A DNA stretch of 64,000 bases from Burkholderia sp. Ax-1719 (GTDB taxonomy: Bacteria; Pseudomonadota; Gammaproteobacteria; Burkholderiales; Burkholderiaceae), in contig NZ_VWWJ01000010.1 in the NCBI RefSeq assembly GCF_011753055.1, positions 62,001 to 126,000 of the forward strand. The letters run 5' to 3'. Numbering within the stretch: position 1 is the stretch's first letter; each line of letters opens with the position of its first letter. Below, one piece after another: positions 17,172-25,819 of the stretch. The position numbers were made by a program, and so were the translations under genes. The notes under the pieces were generated by a model, which was given only the letters and a program-made list of their open reading frames with translations, was not told the origin of the DNA and did not search any database.

Positions 17172-18506
17172 TCAACTGATCGTGAGCGTCGGCGCTGGGC
17201 GCGTGAAGCCGCGCGTGAGCCATACGAGCTGACACAGCCCTACCACGAGCCAGCCGACGCCCACATAGAACGTCTGTCGCGACAGCCCAGACCAGAGCCA
17301 CACATTCATCGCGAAGCCAATCGCGGGCATCGCGCCGAACTTGATCCAGCCTGCAAAATGACGGTTTTCTCGCCGCGTGAGGTAACTGCGCATCACACAC
17401 AGATTCACCCCGGCGAAGGCGACGAGCGCGCCGAAACTGATCATCGTGGACGCCAGGTCGAGCGTGATGAACAGCGCGGAGAACGACAGCGCACCGACCA
17501 CGAGCGTCGCACGCACCGGCGTGCCCAGCCGTGCATGCACATGCCCGAAGACGCGCTCTGGCAATACCTGATCGCGGCCCATCGCGAACAGCACGCGCGT
17601 CACGCTCGCCTGTCCGGCCATCGCACTCGCGAAACAGCCAGCGACATACACCGCCACGAAGAATGCAGACAAGGTATTGCCGCCCACGCGCTGCATGAGT
17701 TCGAGGCTCGCGGAATCGAGGTCCTTGAAGGTGTGCCAGTCCGGATAAACCACCTGCCCGACGAACGCCACCAGGAAGAACAGCACGCCGCTTGCCAGCG
17801 TGCAGAGCAGAATCGCGCGCGGCACTGTGCGACGCGGATCGCGTGTTTCTTCGGCGAGCGTCGACACGGCGTCGAAGCCCAGAAACGAGAGGCACAGAAT
17901 GGCCGACCCCGCGAAAATCGCACTGGCGCTATCAGCGTGCGGGAGCGCGAACGACACCGGCATGTCGTGCGCGACTGCAAGCCGCGACGCAGCGAACAGA
18001 AACACGGCGATGAACACCATCTGGCTGGCGATCAGAATGAGATTCACACGGCTGACGAGTTTGATGCCAAACACGTTCAGACCCGTGACGAGCGCGATGC
18101 TCGCCACCACCCATAGGGTTGCGGGCACGGCTGGAAAGACCTGCTTCATATACACGCCAATCACCAGATAGCTGATCATCGGAATGAAGAGGTAGTCGAG
18201 CAGCAGCGACCAGCCGACCATAAAACCCGCCGATGTGCCGAAATTGCGCGTCGCAAACGTGTAGGCCGAACCGGCGCTCGGCATGAGTCGCGCCATATGG
18301 CCGTAGCTGCACGCCGTGAACAGCATGGCGATCAATGTGACCGCGTAAGCGGCGGCGAGGTGGCCGTTCGTCTGACTGCTGACGAGGCCGTAGGTGGTGA
18401 AAACCGTCATCGGCAGCATATAGGCGACGCCGAAAATCACCAGCGTGAACAGTCCCAGCCGACGCGTTCGCGTATTGCTTGTTGCATGTCCAACCTCTTC
18501 TTGCAC
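17172..18506 (-). CDS. APC-superfamily amino acid/amine permease
   Basis: A 444-residue inner-membrane transporter with about twelve hydrophobic segments. The APC consensus appears in helix 1 (GLFTLVIFGVAYMLPM) and helix 3 (ARLMPSAGSAYTFATRNFG). I chose a GTG start at 18506 because AGGAG precedes it by 7 bp and the protein then begins VQEEVGHATSNTRTRRLGL; the upstream ATG at 18620 would add 38 residues without a ribosome-binding site. It starts the operon with the aminotransferase and aldehyde dehydrogenase and is divergent from an AraC-type regulator. Confidence 0.87.
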   Translation of the reverse strand: MQEEVGHATSNTRTRRLGLFTLVIFGVAYMLPMTVFTTYGLVSSQTNGHLAAAYAVTLIAMLFTACSYGHMARLMPSAGSAYTFATRNFGTSAGFMVGWSLLLDYLFIPMISYLVIGVYMKQVFPAVPATLWVVASIALVTGLNVFGIKLVSRVNLILIASQMVFIAVFLFAASRLAVAHDMPVSFALPHADSASAIFAGSAILCLSFLGFDAVSTLAEETRDPRRTVPRAILLCTLASGVLFFLVAFVGQVVYPDWHTFKDLDSASLELMQRVGGNTLSAFFVAVYVAGCFASAMAGQASVTRVLFAMGRDQVLPERVFGHVHARLGTPVRATLVVGALSFSALFITLDLASTMISFGALVAFAGVNLCVMRSYLTRRENRHFAGWIKFGAMPAIGFAMNVWLWSGLSRQTFYVGVGWLVVGLCQLVWLTRGFTRPAPTLTIS

Positions 18507-18538
18507 GGCTCGTCTCCTGTCATTGCTCAGGAAAGAGT

Positions 18539-18562
18539 GTGGTACGACAAAAAGTCGACCAC
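18539..18562. promoter_or_regulatory. Imperfect inverted repeat between permease and AraC-type genes
   Basis: GTGGTACGAC and GTCGACCAC arms around AAAAA, with one unpaired A, 33 bp upstream of the permease GTG in the 215-bp divergent gap. It may be an operator for the AraC-type protein; the function is inferred from position only. Confidence 0.35.
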
Positions 18563-18721
18563 GAATGAGAAAAGAGGACGTAATAAGGGGATATATTCGG
18601 ACACACCGATGACGACGCACCCGGAGAACCTCAGCTGCGATGCGCCTTTATGCGGTCATGCACTGGCGGGCAGCGCGCATTCCCGCTATGTTTGCTGCAT
18701 GCCACATGCAGGTGCACGCTC

Positions 18722-19813
18722 ATGAAAGACGAATCCCGCCATAGCCAGAGCACGGCCGAGCGCCGTTTGCGATCGTCTCTTGGCCTGGAGGATCCAATCG
18801 GACGCCAGGAGGACATTCCGGCGACCGTCCATGCAATCGCCGCCGCGCTGGACGAATGCCGCGTGCGCCATATCGACGATGCCGCGCTGCTCGAAGGCAC
18901 CGGGCTCGACGCCCGCGAAGTCGCTTCGCCCACGATTCATGTCAATCGCAACCAGGAACAACGTTGCTTTCACAACCTTCTTCTCCATAGCGACAGTCCG
19001 TCGATTGGACTGGCGATTGGCGGCCGCCTGCATGTTTCGACGCTCGGTCTTGCTGGCTACGCCATGCTGATTAGCGGGTCCGTGATGCAGGCGTTCAGTT
19101 GCATGAGCCAGTTTCCGCTGTTCATGGGCCTCTACTTCGACGTGCGTGCGCGTGCGACGTCGAGCGGCATGACGGTGTCGATAGGCCGTTATAACGGCGA
19201 GCCCGATATCGAGACCTATCAGGCCGATATGTGCCTGGCGAGCCTGCGCCTGATCGTCTCCGATCTGGTCGGCCGGCCGGTCTGGCCGTCGGAGGTCAAT
19301 CTGGCGCGCCGAACGCCGCGTTACGCCGCTGAGTACGCGCAGCACTACGGCTGTCGTGTGCGCTTCAATGCAGGCCAGGATGCGCTCGTCTTTACGGCGG
19401 TGAGCGGCATGGAAACGCCGCGTCTCGCAAACGAAGTGAGTTTCAATGCGCTACATCGCCAATGCGAAGTGCTTGAGCGTGAATGGGCCGCTTCGATCGG
19501 CACGCGTTTCGCCGATCGCGCGAAAGAACTGATGAGCCGCGATCTGGCGCGCTTCAAGTCGATGACGGCGCTGGCCAGCGCGCTGCATATGACGGAACGC
19601 ACGCTACGCAGGCGGCTGGAGAAGGACGGATTGTCGTTTCAGGCACTGCTGGACGAGGTGCGTCATCACGCGGCAATCCAGTTACTCGATGATGACGCGC
19701 TCACGGTCGCAGCGATCGCGGAACGGCTGGGGTATAGCGAGCCACGCAGTTTTCGGCATGCGTTCCGCAGATGGACCGGGAGGGCGCCGCGGGGCAATGA
19801 GGGGGAAGATTGA
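18722..19813 (+). CDS. AraC-family transcriptional regulator with an arabinose-binding-like N-terminal domain
   Basis: A 363-residue regulator. Residues about 50-230 match the long N-terminal sensor domain found in OruR/ArgR-type AraC proteins (LRLIVSDLVGRPVWPSEVNL). The C-terminus carries two helix-turn-helix motifs (LASALHMTERTLRRRLEKDG and VAAIAERLGYSEPRSFRHAF) ending RWTGRAPR. The ATG at 18722 starts a good N-terminus, though no strong ribosome-binding site is visible and codons are open further upstream. It is divergent from the permease-aminotransferase-ALDH operon and is its likely activator. Confidence 0.85.
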   Translation: MKDESRHSQSTAERRLRSSLGLEDPIGRQEDIPATVHAIAAALDECRVRHIDDAALLEGTGLDAREVASPTIHVNRNQEQRCFHNLLLHSDSPSIGLAIGGRLHVSTLGLAGYAMLISGSVMQAFSCMSQFPLFMGLYFDVRARATSSGMTVSIGRYNGEPDIETYQADMCLASLRLIVSDLVGRPVWPSEVNLARRTPRYAAEYAQHYGCRVRFNAGQDALVFTAVSGMETPRLANEVSFNALHRQCEVLEREWAASIGTRFADRAKELMSRDLARFKSMTALASALHMTERTLRRRLEKDGLSFQALLDEVRHHAAIQLLDDDALTVAAIAERLGYSEPRSFRHAFRRWTGRAPRGNEGED

Positions 19814-19910
19814 GGCGCGTCAGGCGCGGATCGATATTTCGGTGTACGAAGCAGTTGAGGCAACAAGGAAACCGGACGGAACAACATCCAGTGACTTGAA
19901 AAGGAGAATC

Positions 19911-19998
19911 TGGTGGGCCGGGTGGGGTTCGAACCCACGATGGGATTTCTCCGGTGGATTATGAGTCCACTGCCTGCAACCAACACGGCGTCCAGCCC
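19911..19998 (-). tRNA. tRNA with CAU anticodon and a long (class II) variable arm
   Basis: Reading the reverse strand, an 88-nt cloverleaf including the encoded CCA. The acceptor GGGCTGG pairs with CCGGCCC (one G-U). The anticodon stem GTGGA/TCCAC is perfect around CTCATAA, the loop seen in tRNA-Ile2 and elongator tRNA-Met. The T arm GTGGG-TTCGAAC-CCCAC is perfect. The variable region is 15 nt and can fold GGA-GAAA-TCC, which is a class II feature. The D arm has only a 3-bp GCC/GGC stem, and positions 8, 14 and 21 lack the usual T, A and A. The identity (Met, Ile2 or something else) is unresolved. Confidence 0.8.
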
Positions 19999-20022
19999 AC
20001 GGAGTTAAAGCGAGAGTTTGCC

Positions 20023-20057
20023 AACAAAAAAGCCCGGTCTGAACAGAGCCGGGCTTT
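20023..20057 (-). terminator. Rho-independent terminator after rpoD
   Basis: Arms AAAGCCCGG and CCGGGCTTT around an 11-base loop, about 110 bp past the rpoD stop. On the reverse strand the stem is followed by TTTTTTG. The tRNA gene begins only about 25 bp beyond it, so that tRNA either depends on readthrough or has a promoter overlapping this region. Confidence 0.85.
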
Positions 20058-20167
20058 CCGACGGCAGGCCGACATACTACACGAAACTGGGCCAGCCTGG
20101 CCATCCATCACACGCTTTTACTTGCGCTGGATGCGTTCTGCCTCGGGCAAAGCGCACGCAAACGCGA

Positions 20168-22582
20168 TCAATTGCCTTCGAGGAAAGACTTGAGCTTGTC
20201 CGAACGGCTCGGGTGACGCAGCTTGCGAAGCGCCTTCGCTTCGATCTGGCGAATCCGCTCGCGCGTCACGTCGAACTGCTTGCCCACTTCTTCCAGCGTG
20301 TGATCGGTGCTCATCTCGATACCGAAGCGCATACGCAGCACCTTGGCCTCGCGCGGCGTGAGCGAATCGAGCACATCCTTCACCACGTCGCGCATCGAAG
20401 CGTGCAACGCGGCATCGGCGGGCGCCACCGTGTTGTTGTCCTCGATGAAGTCGCCCAGATGCGAATCGTCGTCGTCGCCGATCGGCGTTTCCATGGAGAT
20501 CGGCTCCTTCGCGATCTTCATGATCTTGCGGATCTTGTCCTCCGGCATTTCCATCTTTTCGGCCAGCGTTGCCGGATCCGGCTCAAGACCGGTTTCCTGC
20601 AGGATCTGCCGCGAAATACGGTTCATCTTGTTGATCGTCTCGATCATGTGAACCGGAATCCGGATCGTGCGCGCCTGGTCCGCGATCGAGCGCGTGATGG
20701 CCTGACGGATCCACCACGTCGCGTAGGTCGAGAACTTGTAGCCGCGACGATATTCGAACTTGTCCACCGCCTTCATCAGGCCGATGTTGCCTTCCTGGAT
20801 CAGGTCGAGGAACTGCAGGCCGCGGTTGGTGTACTTCTTCGCAATCGAAATCACGAGACGCAGATTGGCCTCGGTCATTTCGCGCTTGGCCTGACGCGCC
20901 TTCAGTTCGCCGGCCGCCATCTGGCGGTTGGTTTCCTTGAGGTCTTTGAGCGGCAGCACCACGCGCGCCTGCAGATCGAGCAGACGTTGCTGCTGTTCGC
21001 GGATCGCCGGCACGTTACGCGAGAGAATCGCGCTGTACGAATGGCTTTCCGCGACGACCTTGTCGGCCCAATCGAGATCGGTTTCGTTGCCCGGGAAGCG
21101 CGTGATGAATTCCGAGCGCGGCATGCCGCACTTGTCGACCACCGTGTGCAGGATCTGACGCTCGACCTGGCGCACTTCGTCCACCTGCGCGCGCAGCGTG
21201 TCGCACAGACGCTCCACCGTACGCGCCGTGAAGCGGATCGACATCAGCTCGGTCTGGATCGTTTCCTGCGCCTTCAGGTAGGCCTTCGACTTGTAGCCTT
21301 CCTTTTCGAACGCACGGCGCATCTTGTCGAACCATTCGCTGATGAGCGCGAACTTTTCGAGCGCGGAGCGCTTGAGGGCTTCGAGCTGCGCCGCATTGGC
21401 CGTCGCCTGCGCCGTGCCGTCGTCTTCCTCTTCTTCGCCCTCTTCCTCTTCTTCCTCTTCGGCGTTCTCGTCCTCGTTCTCGATCTCTTCCGCTTCCTTG
21501 GCGTTGAAGCCATCGGTATCTTCGGCGTTGGGATCGATCAGGCCATCGACGAGCTCATCCACGCGAATCTCGTCGTTAGCGACGCGTTCGGCCATGGCGA
21601 GAATATCGGCGATGGTGGTCGGGCAGGCCGAAATGGCCATGACCATGTGCATGAGGCCGTCTTCGATACGCTTGGCGATTTCGATTTCGCCTTCGCGCGT
21701 GAGGAGTTCGACCGTGCCCATTTCACGCATGTACATGCGCACCGGGTCGGTCGTGCGGCCGAATTCGGAATCGACGGTGGAGAGCGCCACTTCCGCTTCT
21801 TCTTCGACTTCGTCGTCGGAAGAGGCGTTGGGAGCGTTGTCGTTGAGCAGCAGCGTTTCAGCATCGGGCGCCTGTTCGTAGACGGCGACGCCCATGTCGT
21901 TGAACGTGCTGATGATGCCTTCGATCGCCTCGGTTTCCGTGAAGTTGTCCGGAAGGTGATCGTTGATTTCGGCGTAGGTGAGGTAGCCGCGCTCCTTGCC
22001 AAGCTTGATGAGCGCGCGCAGCTTGTTGCGCCGCTCTTCGAGTTCCTCGACGGTCCCGGGCTGCGAGGAGGCGAACGCGTCTTTCAGCAGCGCCTTCTCT
22101 TTCGCTCGCCGGTCGCGCGCACGAGTGGTCTTCTCACCCTTGCCCGCGGCGGGCGTGCTTTCTTCGCTCTGGTTTGCGTCGTCATCGACGGACACTTCAT
22201 TCAGCTTTTTCGTCATGGAGTTCGCCGTACCGGCTGTAGTCTCGACTCGGGGCTGTTGGACAACAGCCTCTTGAACCGTGGATACTGGAGCCTCGCGCTC
22301 TGCCGCATCGTCCGCAACGGCAGGCGCTAGCCTTGCACTACTCGGACCACCGGAGCGTTTCGTTGCCGGATGCGTGACGGCTTTCGCCGCCTTCGCAGGC
22401 GCCGCTCGCGCGGCCGAAACAGTCCGGGTTTTCTTCGGGACTGCGGGAACTTCATGACTGGCGGTTGCCGCGTTGCGACGGGAACCGGCGGAAGAGGGAT
22501 GCGTGGCCTGTGACCTGTCGGTCTGCTCCGTCGAGCTATCGCCTGCCGCCGTCTTTCCGCCTGTAGTCTTTGCCATTGCCAT
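20168..22582 (-). CDS. rpoD: Primary sigma factor RpoD (sigma-70)
   Basis: An 804-residue housekeeping sigma factor. An Ala/Lys-rich N-terminal extension is followed by region 1.1 (LIKLGKERGYLTYAEINDHL), region 1.2 (DPVRMYMREMGTVELLTREG), a long non-conserved region with a Glu-rich run, region 2 (FLDLIQEGNIGLMKAVDKFE and TYATWWIRQAITRSIADQAR), region 3, and region 4 (EEVGKQFDVTRERIRQIEAK). The start at 22582 is taken from AAGGGGCGGA just upstream; an ATG two codons later is equally possible. It is last in the rpsU-yqeY-dnaG-rpoD cluster. Confidence 0.97.
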   Translation of the reverse strand: MAMAKTTGGKTAAGDSSTEQTDRSQATHPSSAGSRRNAATASHEVPAVPKKTRTVSAARAAPAKAAKAVTHPATKRSGGPSSARLAPAVADDAAEREAPVSTVQEAVVQQPRVETTAGTANSMTKKLNEVSVDDDANQSEESTPAAGKGEKTTRARDRRAKEKALLKDAFASSQPGTVEELEERRNKLRALIKLGKERGYLTYAEINDHLPDNFTETEAIEGIISTFNDMGVAVYEQAPDAETLLLNDNAPNASSDDEVEEEAEVALSTVDSEFGRTTDPVRMYMREMGTVELLTREGEIEIAKRIEDGLMHMVMAISACPTTIADILAMAERVANDEIRVDELVDGLIDPNAEDTDGFNAKEAEEIENEDENAEEEEEEEGEEEEDDGTAQATANAAQLEALKRSALEKFALISEWFDKMRRAFEKEGYKSKAYLKAQETIQTELMSIRFTARTVERLCDTLRAQVDEVRQVERQILHTVVDKCGMPRSEFITRFPGNETDLDWADKVVAESHSYSAILSRNVPAIREQQQRLLDLQARVVLPLKDLKETNRQMAAGELKARQAKREMTEANLRLVISIAKKYTNRGLQFLDLIQEGNIGLMKAVDKFEYRRGYKFSTYATWWIRQAITRSIADQARTIRIPVHMIETINKMNRISRQILQETGLEPDPATLAEKMEMPEDKIRKIMKIAKEPISMETPIGDDDDSHLGDFIEDNNTVAPADAALHASMRDVVKDVLDSLTPREAKVLRMRFGIEMSTDHTLEEVGKQFDVTRERIRQIEAKALRKLRHPSRSDKLKSFLEGN

Positions 22583-22751
22583 TCCGCCCCTTGCTGGAAA
22601 CTGGACACCTTTCGGCATCACCCGGCGAAATGACCTCCGAGTGATACGTGTGCTGCCCGCCCGGAAAAAACAAAAACAACAAAAACAAACCGCTGAAAAC
22701 CTTCGATTTTAGCACGCACGGTAATAATTGCCCGAGCGCGATCCTCCCTGC

Positions 22752-24644
22752 CTACAGCCCAAGCTGACGCTTCATGTCAGCCCGCGCCTGATTCAATTTA
22801 ACGTATTCGGCCAGTTCCTCGGGCGTGTGCCGCGACTGGCGCGAAAGCACTTCGAGCCGCTCGCTGCAGGCGTCGAAACGCATCTTCAGGATGGCCGCCG
22901 TCAATTCCTCGCTCACGAGCCGCTCCTGCTCGCGGCGCTCCTCCAGCACGGCGCCATCTTCTGGGTTTTTCATCAGCAAATCCCGAACGTTTTCATCATA
23001 GTCCAGAATTTCCCGAAAAATCTCCTCGAAGGTTGGAGCATTGGCCCCATTTCTCAAGAGATCCGACAACAGCTGGAATTCAGCCGCATCGCCCAGTGCG
23101 CGGGCATGCGTGGTGACTTCCTCGAACAGTTCGCCGTGCCGCGTGAGCGTAATGAGCGCCTGTTCGGCCTCTTCGTCCAGTTGCACGACGATGCGCGGGT
23201 GCATCACCAGGTTGCGCAGCGCCTTGCGCTCGATCCCCGTCACCAGGTGCCGATCCTTGCGGGCGGGCGCCTGGCGCGCAGCCTGGGCAATGCGGGCGTC
23301 GACCTCGCACAGCCCCGCCACTTCCTCGAACGGCACGTCCAGACGGTCCGCGATCATGTGCATGATCTGCGCGCGCAGCGCATTCGCGGGCAGCGCCTGC
23401 AACAGCGGCTTGGCGTCAAACAGCGCGCGGGCGCGGCCTTCCGGCTGGTCCAGCTCCTTGCCGGCCATCACCTCGTTCAACATGAACTGCGAGAGCGGCA
23501 TGGCGCGCTCGACCTGTTCCTTGAAGGCTTCCGTGCCGAATTCGCGCACGTAGCTGTCCGGATCGTGCTCGGCCGGCAGGAACAGGAAGCGGATCGTGCG
23601 GTTGTCCGCCGCGTGCGGCAGGCAGGCGTCCAGCGCGCGCCGCGCGGCGCGACGGCCCGCCGAATCGCCGTCGAAGCTGAAGATCACCGTATCGGTCTGA
23701 CGCATCAGCTTCTGGACGTGAATGGGCGTACAGGCCGTGCCGAGCGTCGCCACGGCGTTCTGGAAACCCAGTTGCGCCAGCGCCACCACGTCCATATAGC
23801 CTTCCACCACCAGCACGTAGTGCTGTTCGCGGATCGCCAGACGCGCCTCGAACAGCCCGTACAGTTCGCTACCCTTGTTAAATAGCGGCGTTTCCGGGGA
23901 ATTCAAATACTTGGGTTCGCCGCCGTCCAGCACGCGGCCGCCAAAGCCAATCACCTGCCCCTTCACGTTGCGGATGGGGAACATCACGCGGTCGCGGAAG
24001 CGGTCGTAGCGGCGCGCCTGGCCTTGCGCGTCCTGCTTTTCGCTGACGATCACGAGGCCCGATTCGACGAGCGAATCGTCGCGATAGTCCTGGAAGGCGG
24101 ATTCGAGGTTCTGCCAGCCGTCCGGCGAATAGCCCAGCCCGAAACGGGCCGCGATTTCGCCGGTCAGGCCGCGCTTTTTGAGGTACTGGATCGCATTGGG
24201 CGCGCTGCGCAACTGCTTGCGGTAATAGTCGCAAGCGGTCTGCATCACGTCGGACAGCGCGTTGGAAACGGCTTTCGAAACGCCGGGCGCGTAACCGCCG
24301 CCCTCGCCTTGTCCGCCACGGCCGCCACCGTAGCCGCCGCGCACCGGCGACGGCTCCTGCGGCACAGTCAGGCCGACCGACTGGGCGAGATCGTTGACGG
24401 CCTCGGGAAACGACAGGCCGGCGTGCTCCATGAGAAAGCCGATGGCCGTACCGTGCGCGCCGCAACCGAAGCAGTGATAGAACTGCTTCGTTGGACTAAC
24501 GGTAAAGGAAGGGCTTTTCTCGTTGTGGAACGGGCACAGGCCCATGAAGTTCGCGCCGCCCTTTTTGAGCTGCACGAAGCGTCCCACCACGTCGACAATA
24601 TCGACGCGGTTCAGCAGATCCTGCAGGAACGAATGCGGAATCAT
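22752..24644 (-). CDS. dnaG: DNA primase
   Basis: A 630-residue bacterial primase that makes RNA primers at the replication fork. The N-terminal CHC2 zinc finger (CPFHNEKSPSF, then YHCFGCGAHG), the RNA-polymerase core and the Toprim domain (VLVVEGYMDVVALAQLG, FSFDGDSAGRRAARRAL) are seen in order, followed by the DnaB-binding C-terminal domain. A glycine-rich linker (GGYGGGRGGQGEGGG) follows the zinc domain. The ATG at 24644 is the conserved MIPHSFLQDLLNRVDI start; codons stay open 30 further upstream. Confidence 0.97.
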   Translation of the reverse strand: MIPHSFLQDLLNRVDIVDVVGRFVQLKKGGANFMGLCPFHNEKSPSFTVSPTKQFYHCFGCGAHGTAIGFLMEHAGLSFPEAVNDLAQSVGLTVPQEPSPVRGGYGGGRGGQGEGGGYAPGVSKAVSNALSDVMQTACDYYRKQLRSAPNAIQYLKKRGLTGEIAARFGLGYSPDGWQNLESAFQDYRDDSLVESGLVIVSEKQDAQGQARRYDRFRDRVMFPIRNVKGQVIGFGGRVLDGGEPKYLNSPETPLFNKGSELYGLFEARLAIREQHYVLVVEGYMDVVALAQLGFQNAVATLGTACTPIHVQKLMRQTDTVIFSFDGDSAGRRAARRALDACLPHAADNRTIRFLFLPAEHDPDSYVREFGTEAFKEQVERAMPLSQFMLNEVMAGKELDQPEGRARALFDAKPLLQALPANALRAQIMHMIADRLDVPFEEVAGLCEVDARIAQAARQAPARKDRHLVTGIERKALRNLVMHPRIVVQLDEEAEQALITLTRHGELFEEVTTHARALGDAAEFQLLSDLLRNGANAPTFEEIFREILDYDENVRDLLMKNPEDGAVLEERREQERLVSEELTAAILKMRFDACSERLEVLSRQSRHTPEELAEYVKLNQARADMKRQLGL

Positions 24645-24762
24645 CAGGCTCGGTCGCTCGGTTATTTCTGGCGGGCTGGACGCAATGCCCTGGTCGGCAC
24701 GCGCCCGACGCAAGCCCCGCGCGCCACCGCTCACGGCAACGCAGGGAGCCCGCGCGTGGCCC

Positions 24763-25209
24763 TTACTTCGAGAGCGCTGCCTTGACGAGGCCGGAGACGG
24801 CCGTCATATCGGCGCGGCCGGCCAGCTTCGGCTTGAGCACGCCCATGACCTTGCCCATGTCCTGCGGGCCCGCAGCGCCCACCTGTGCCACGGCTGCCTG
24901 CACTTCGGCGGCGATTTCCGCATCCGAAAGCTGCTCGGGCATATAGGTGGTGAGCACGACCAGTTCGGCCTGCTCCTTTTCGACGAGGTCGGCGCGGGCC
25001 GCGGCTTCGAACTGGCTGATCGAATCCTTGCGCTGCTTGATCATCTTGTCGATGACCGCCGTGACGGCGGCGTCGTCGAGCGTGATGCGCTCGTCGACTT
25101 CGCGTTGCTTGATGGCGGCGAGCAGCAGACGAATCGTGGCGAGGCGCTCGGTTTCGCGGGCGCGCATCGCGGTTTTCATATCGTCGTTGATTCGGTCTTT
25201 GAGGCTCAT
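24763..25209 (-). CDS. GatB/YqeY-domain protein
   Basis: A 148-residue YqeY-family protein beginning MSLKDRINDDMKTAMRARE and ending in the small helical domain also found at the C-terminus of the tRNA amidotransferase subunit GatB (GKVMGVLKPKLAGRADMTAVSGLVK). The domain is thought to bind tRNA, but a standalone YqeY has no settled role. AGGTGA precedes the ATG. It lies between rpsU and dnaG, a common arrangement in beta-proteobacteria. Confidence 0.9.
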   Translation of the reverse strand: MSLKDRINDDMKTAMRARETERLATIRLLLAAIKQREVDERITLDDAAVTAVIDKMIKQRKDSISQFEAAARADLVEKEQAELVVLTTYMPEQLSDAEIAAEVQAAVAQVGAAGPQDMGKVMGVLKPKLAGRADMTAVSGLVKAALSK

Positions 25210-25315
25210 CACTCACCTGAAATGCGTTGGGGTTGCACAATCCCGGATTCACCGGGCAGCGCGGCCGCTTGGCCAGAATTTGGCACCGAATTCACACCGA
25301 AGCATCGCAGGAATG

Positions 25316-25348
25316 CAAAAACCCGCCTGGAAGCGTTTCCAGGCGGGT
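25316..25348 (-). terminator. Rho-independent terminator after rpsU
   Basis: A 12-bp stem, ACCCGCCTGGAA pairing TTCCAGGCGGGT with a 4-base loop. On the reverse strand it is followed by TTTTTGC. It lies 118 bp past the rpsU stop and before yqeY, so it would limit readthrough from the S21 gene into yqeY-dnaG-rpoD. Confidence 0.85.
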
Positions 25349-25465
25349 CGGTGCGGGTTCGGCTGGTTGCGACCACACCAGAGGACAGCGCGGCGCACAG
25401 GCTGCCGGCTGTTTTGCGTCGCCGTGGATTTCCTCAAATGCGGAAAAATCACGGCGGCGCCGAAA

Positions 25466-25678
25466 TCAGTACATCTTCTTTGGCAGCGTCTGGCTGCGAA
25501 TACGCTTGAAGTGGCGCTTGACCGCCGCTGCCTTCTTGCGTTTGCGTTCAGCCGTGGGCTTCTCGTAAAACTCACGCGCGCGAAGTTCGGTCAAGAGACC
25601 GTTCTTTTCGATCGTGCGCTTGAAGCGGCGCATGGCAACTTCAAACGGTTCGTTTTCTTTTACGCGGATGGTCGTCAT
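25466..25678 (-). CDS. rpsU: 30S ribosomal protein S21
   Basis: A 70-residue basic protein, MTTIRVKENEPFEVAMRRFK, ending in an Arg/Lys-rich tail (TAERKRKKAAAVKRHFKRIR). Length and pattern match bacterial S21, which binds late to the 30S subunit platform and helps start-site selection. The ATG at 25678 is the conserved start; an upstream extension in the same frame covers the promoter and is not real. Confidence 0.97.
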   Translation of the reverse strand: MTTIRVKENEPFEVAMRRFKRTIEKNGLLTELRAREFYEKPTAERKRKKAAAVKRHFKRIRSQTLPKKMY

Positions 25679-25710
25679 TTTCCAATAACGGATCGGGGGT
25701 AAAGGGAGCC

Positions 25711-25728
25711 AGTATAGCAAAACTATAC
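25711..25728 (-). promoter_or_regulatory. rpsU: Extended -10 promoter of rpsU inside an inverted repeat
   Basis: On the reverse strand TGCTATACT is an extended -10 element 33 bp before the rpsU start. It sits in an inverted repeat, GTATAG-CAAAA-CTATAC (25712-25728). No convincing -35 is visible, as expected for extended -10 promoters. Confidence 0.55.
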
Positions 25729-25819
25729 CTGTGCATCGTGAGGGCGCCGGAAGGAAAACCCGAATCCAGGCGCCCCCTGACCACTTCCCGCACAGCCTTA
25801 CCAGAAGCGGGATTGAGCC

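Noticed and set aside
20018..22330. A 770-codon open frame antisense to rpoD
   Set aside because: It mirrors rpoD codons, is rich in Arg, His and Asp as expected for antisense frames in high-GC DNA, and has no recognisable domain.
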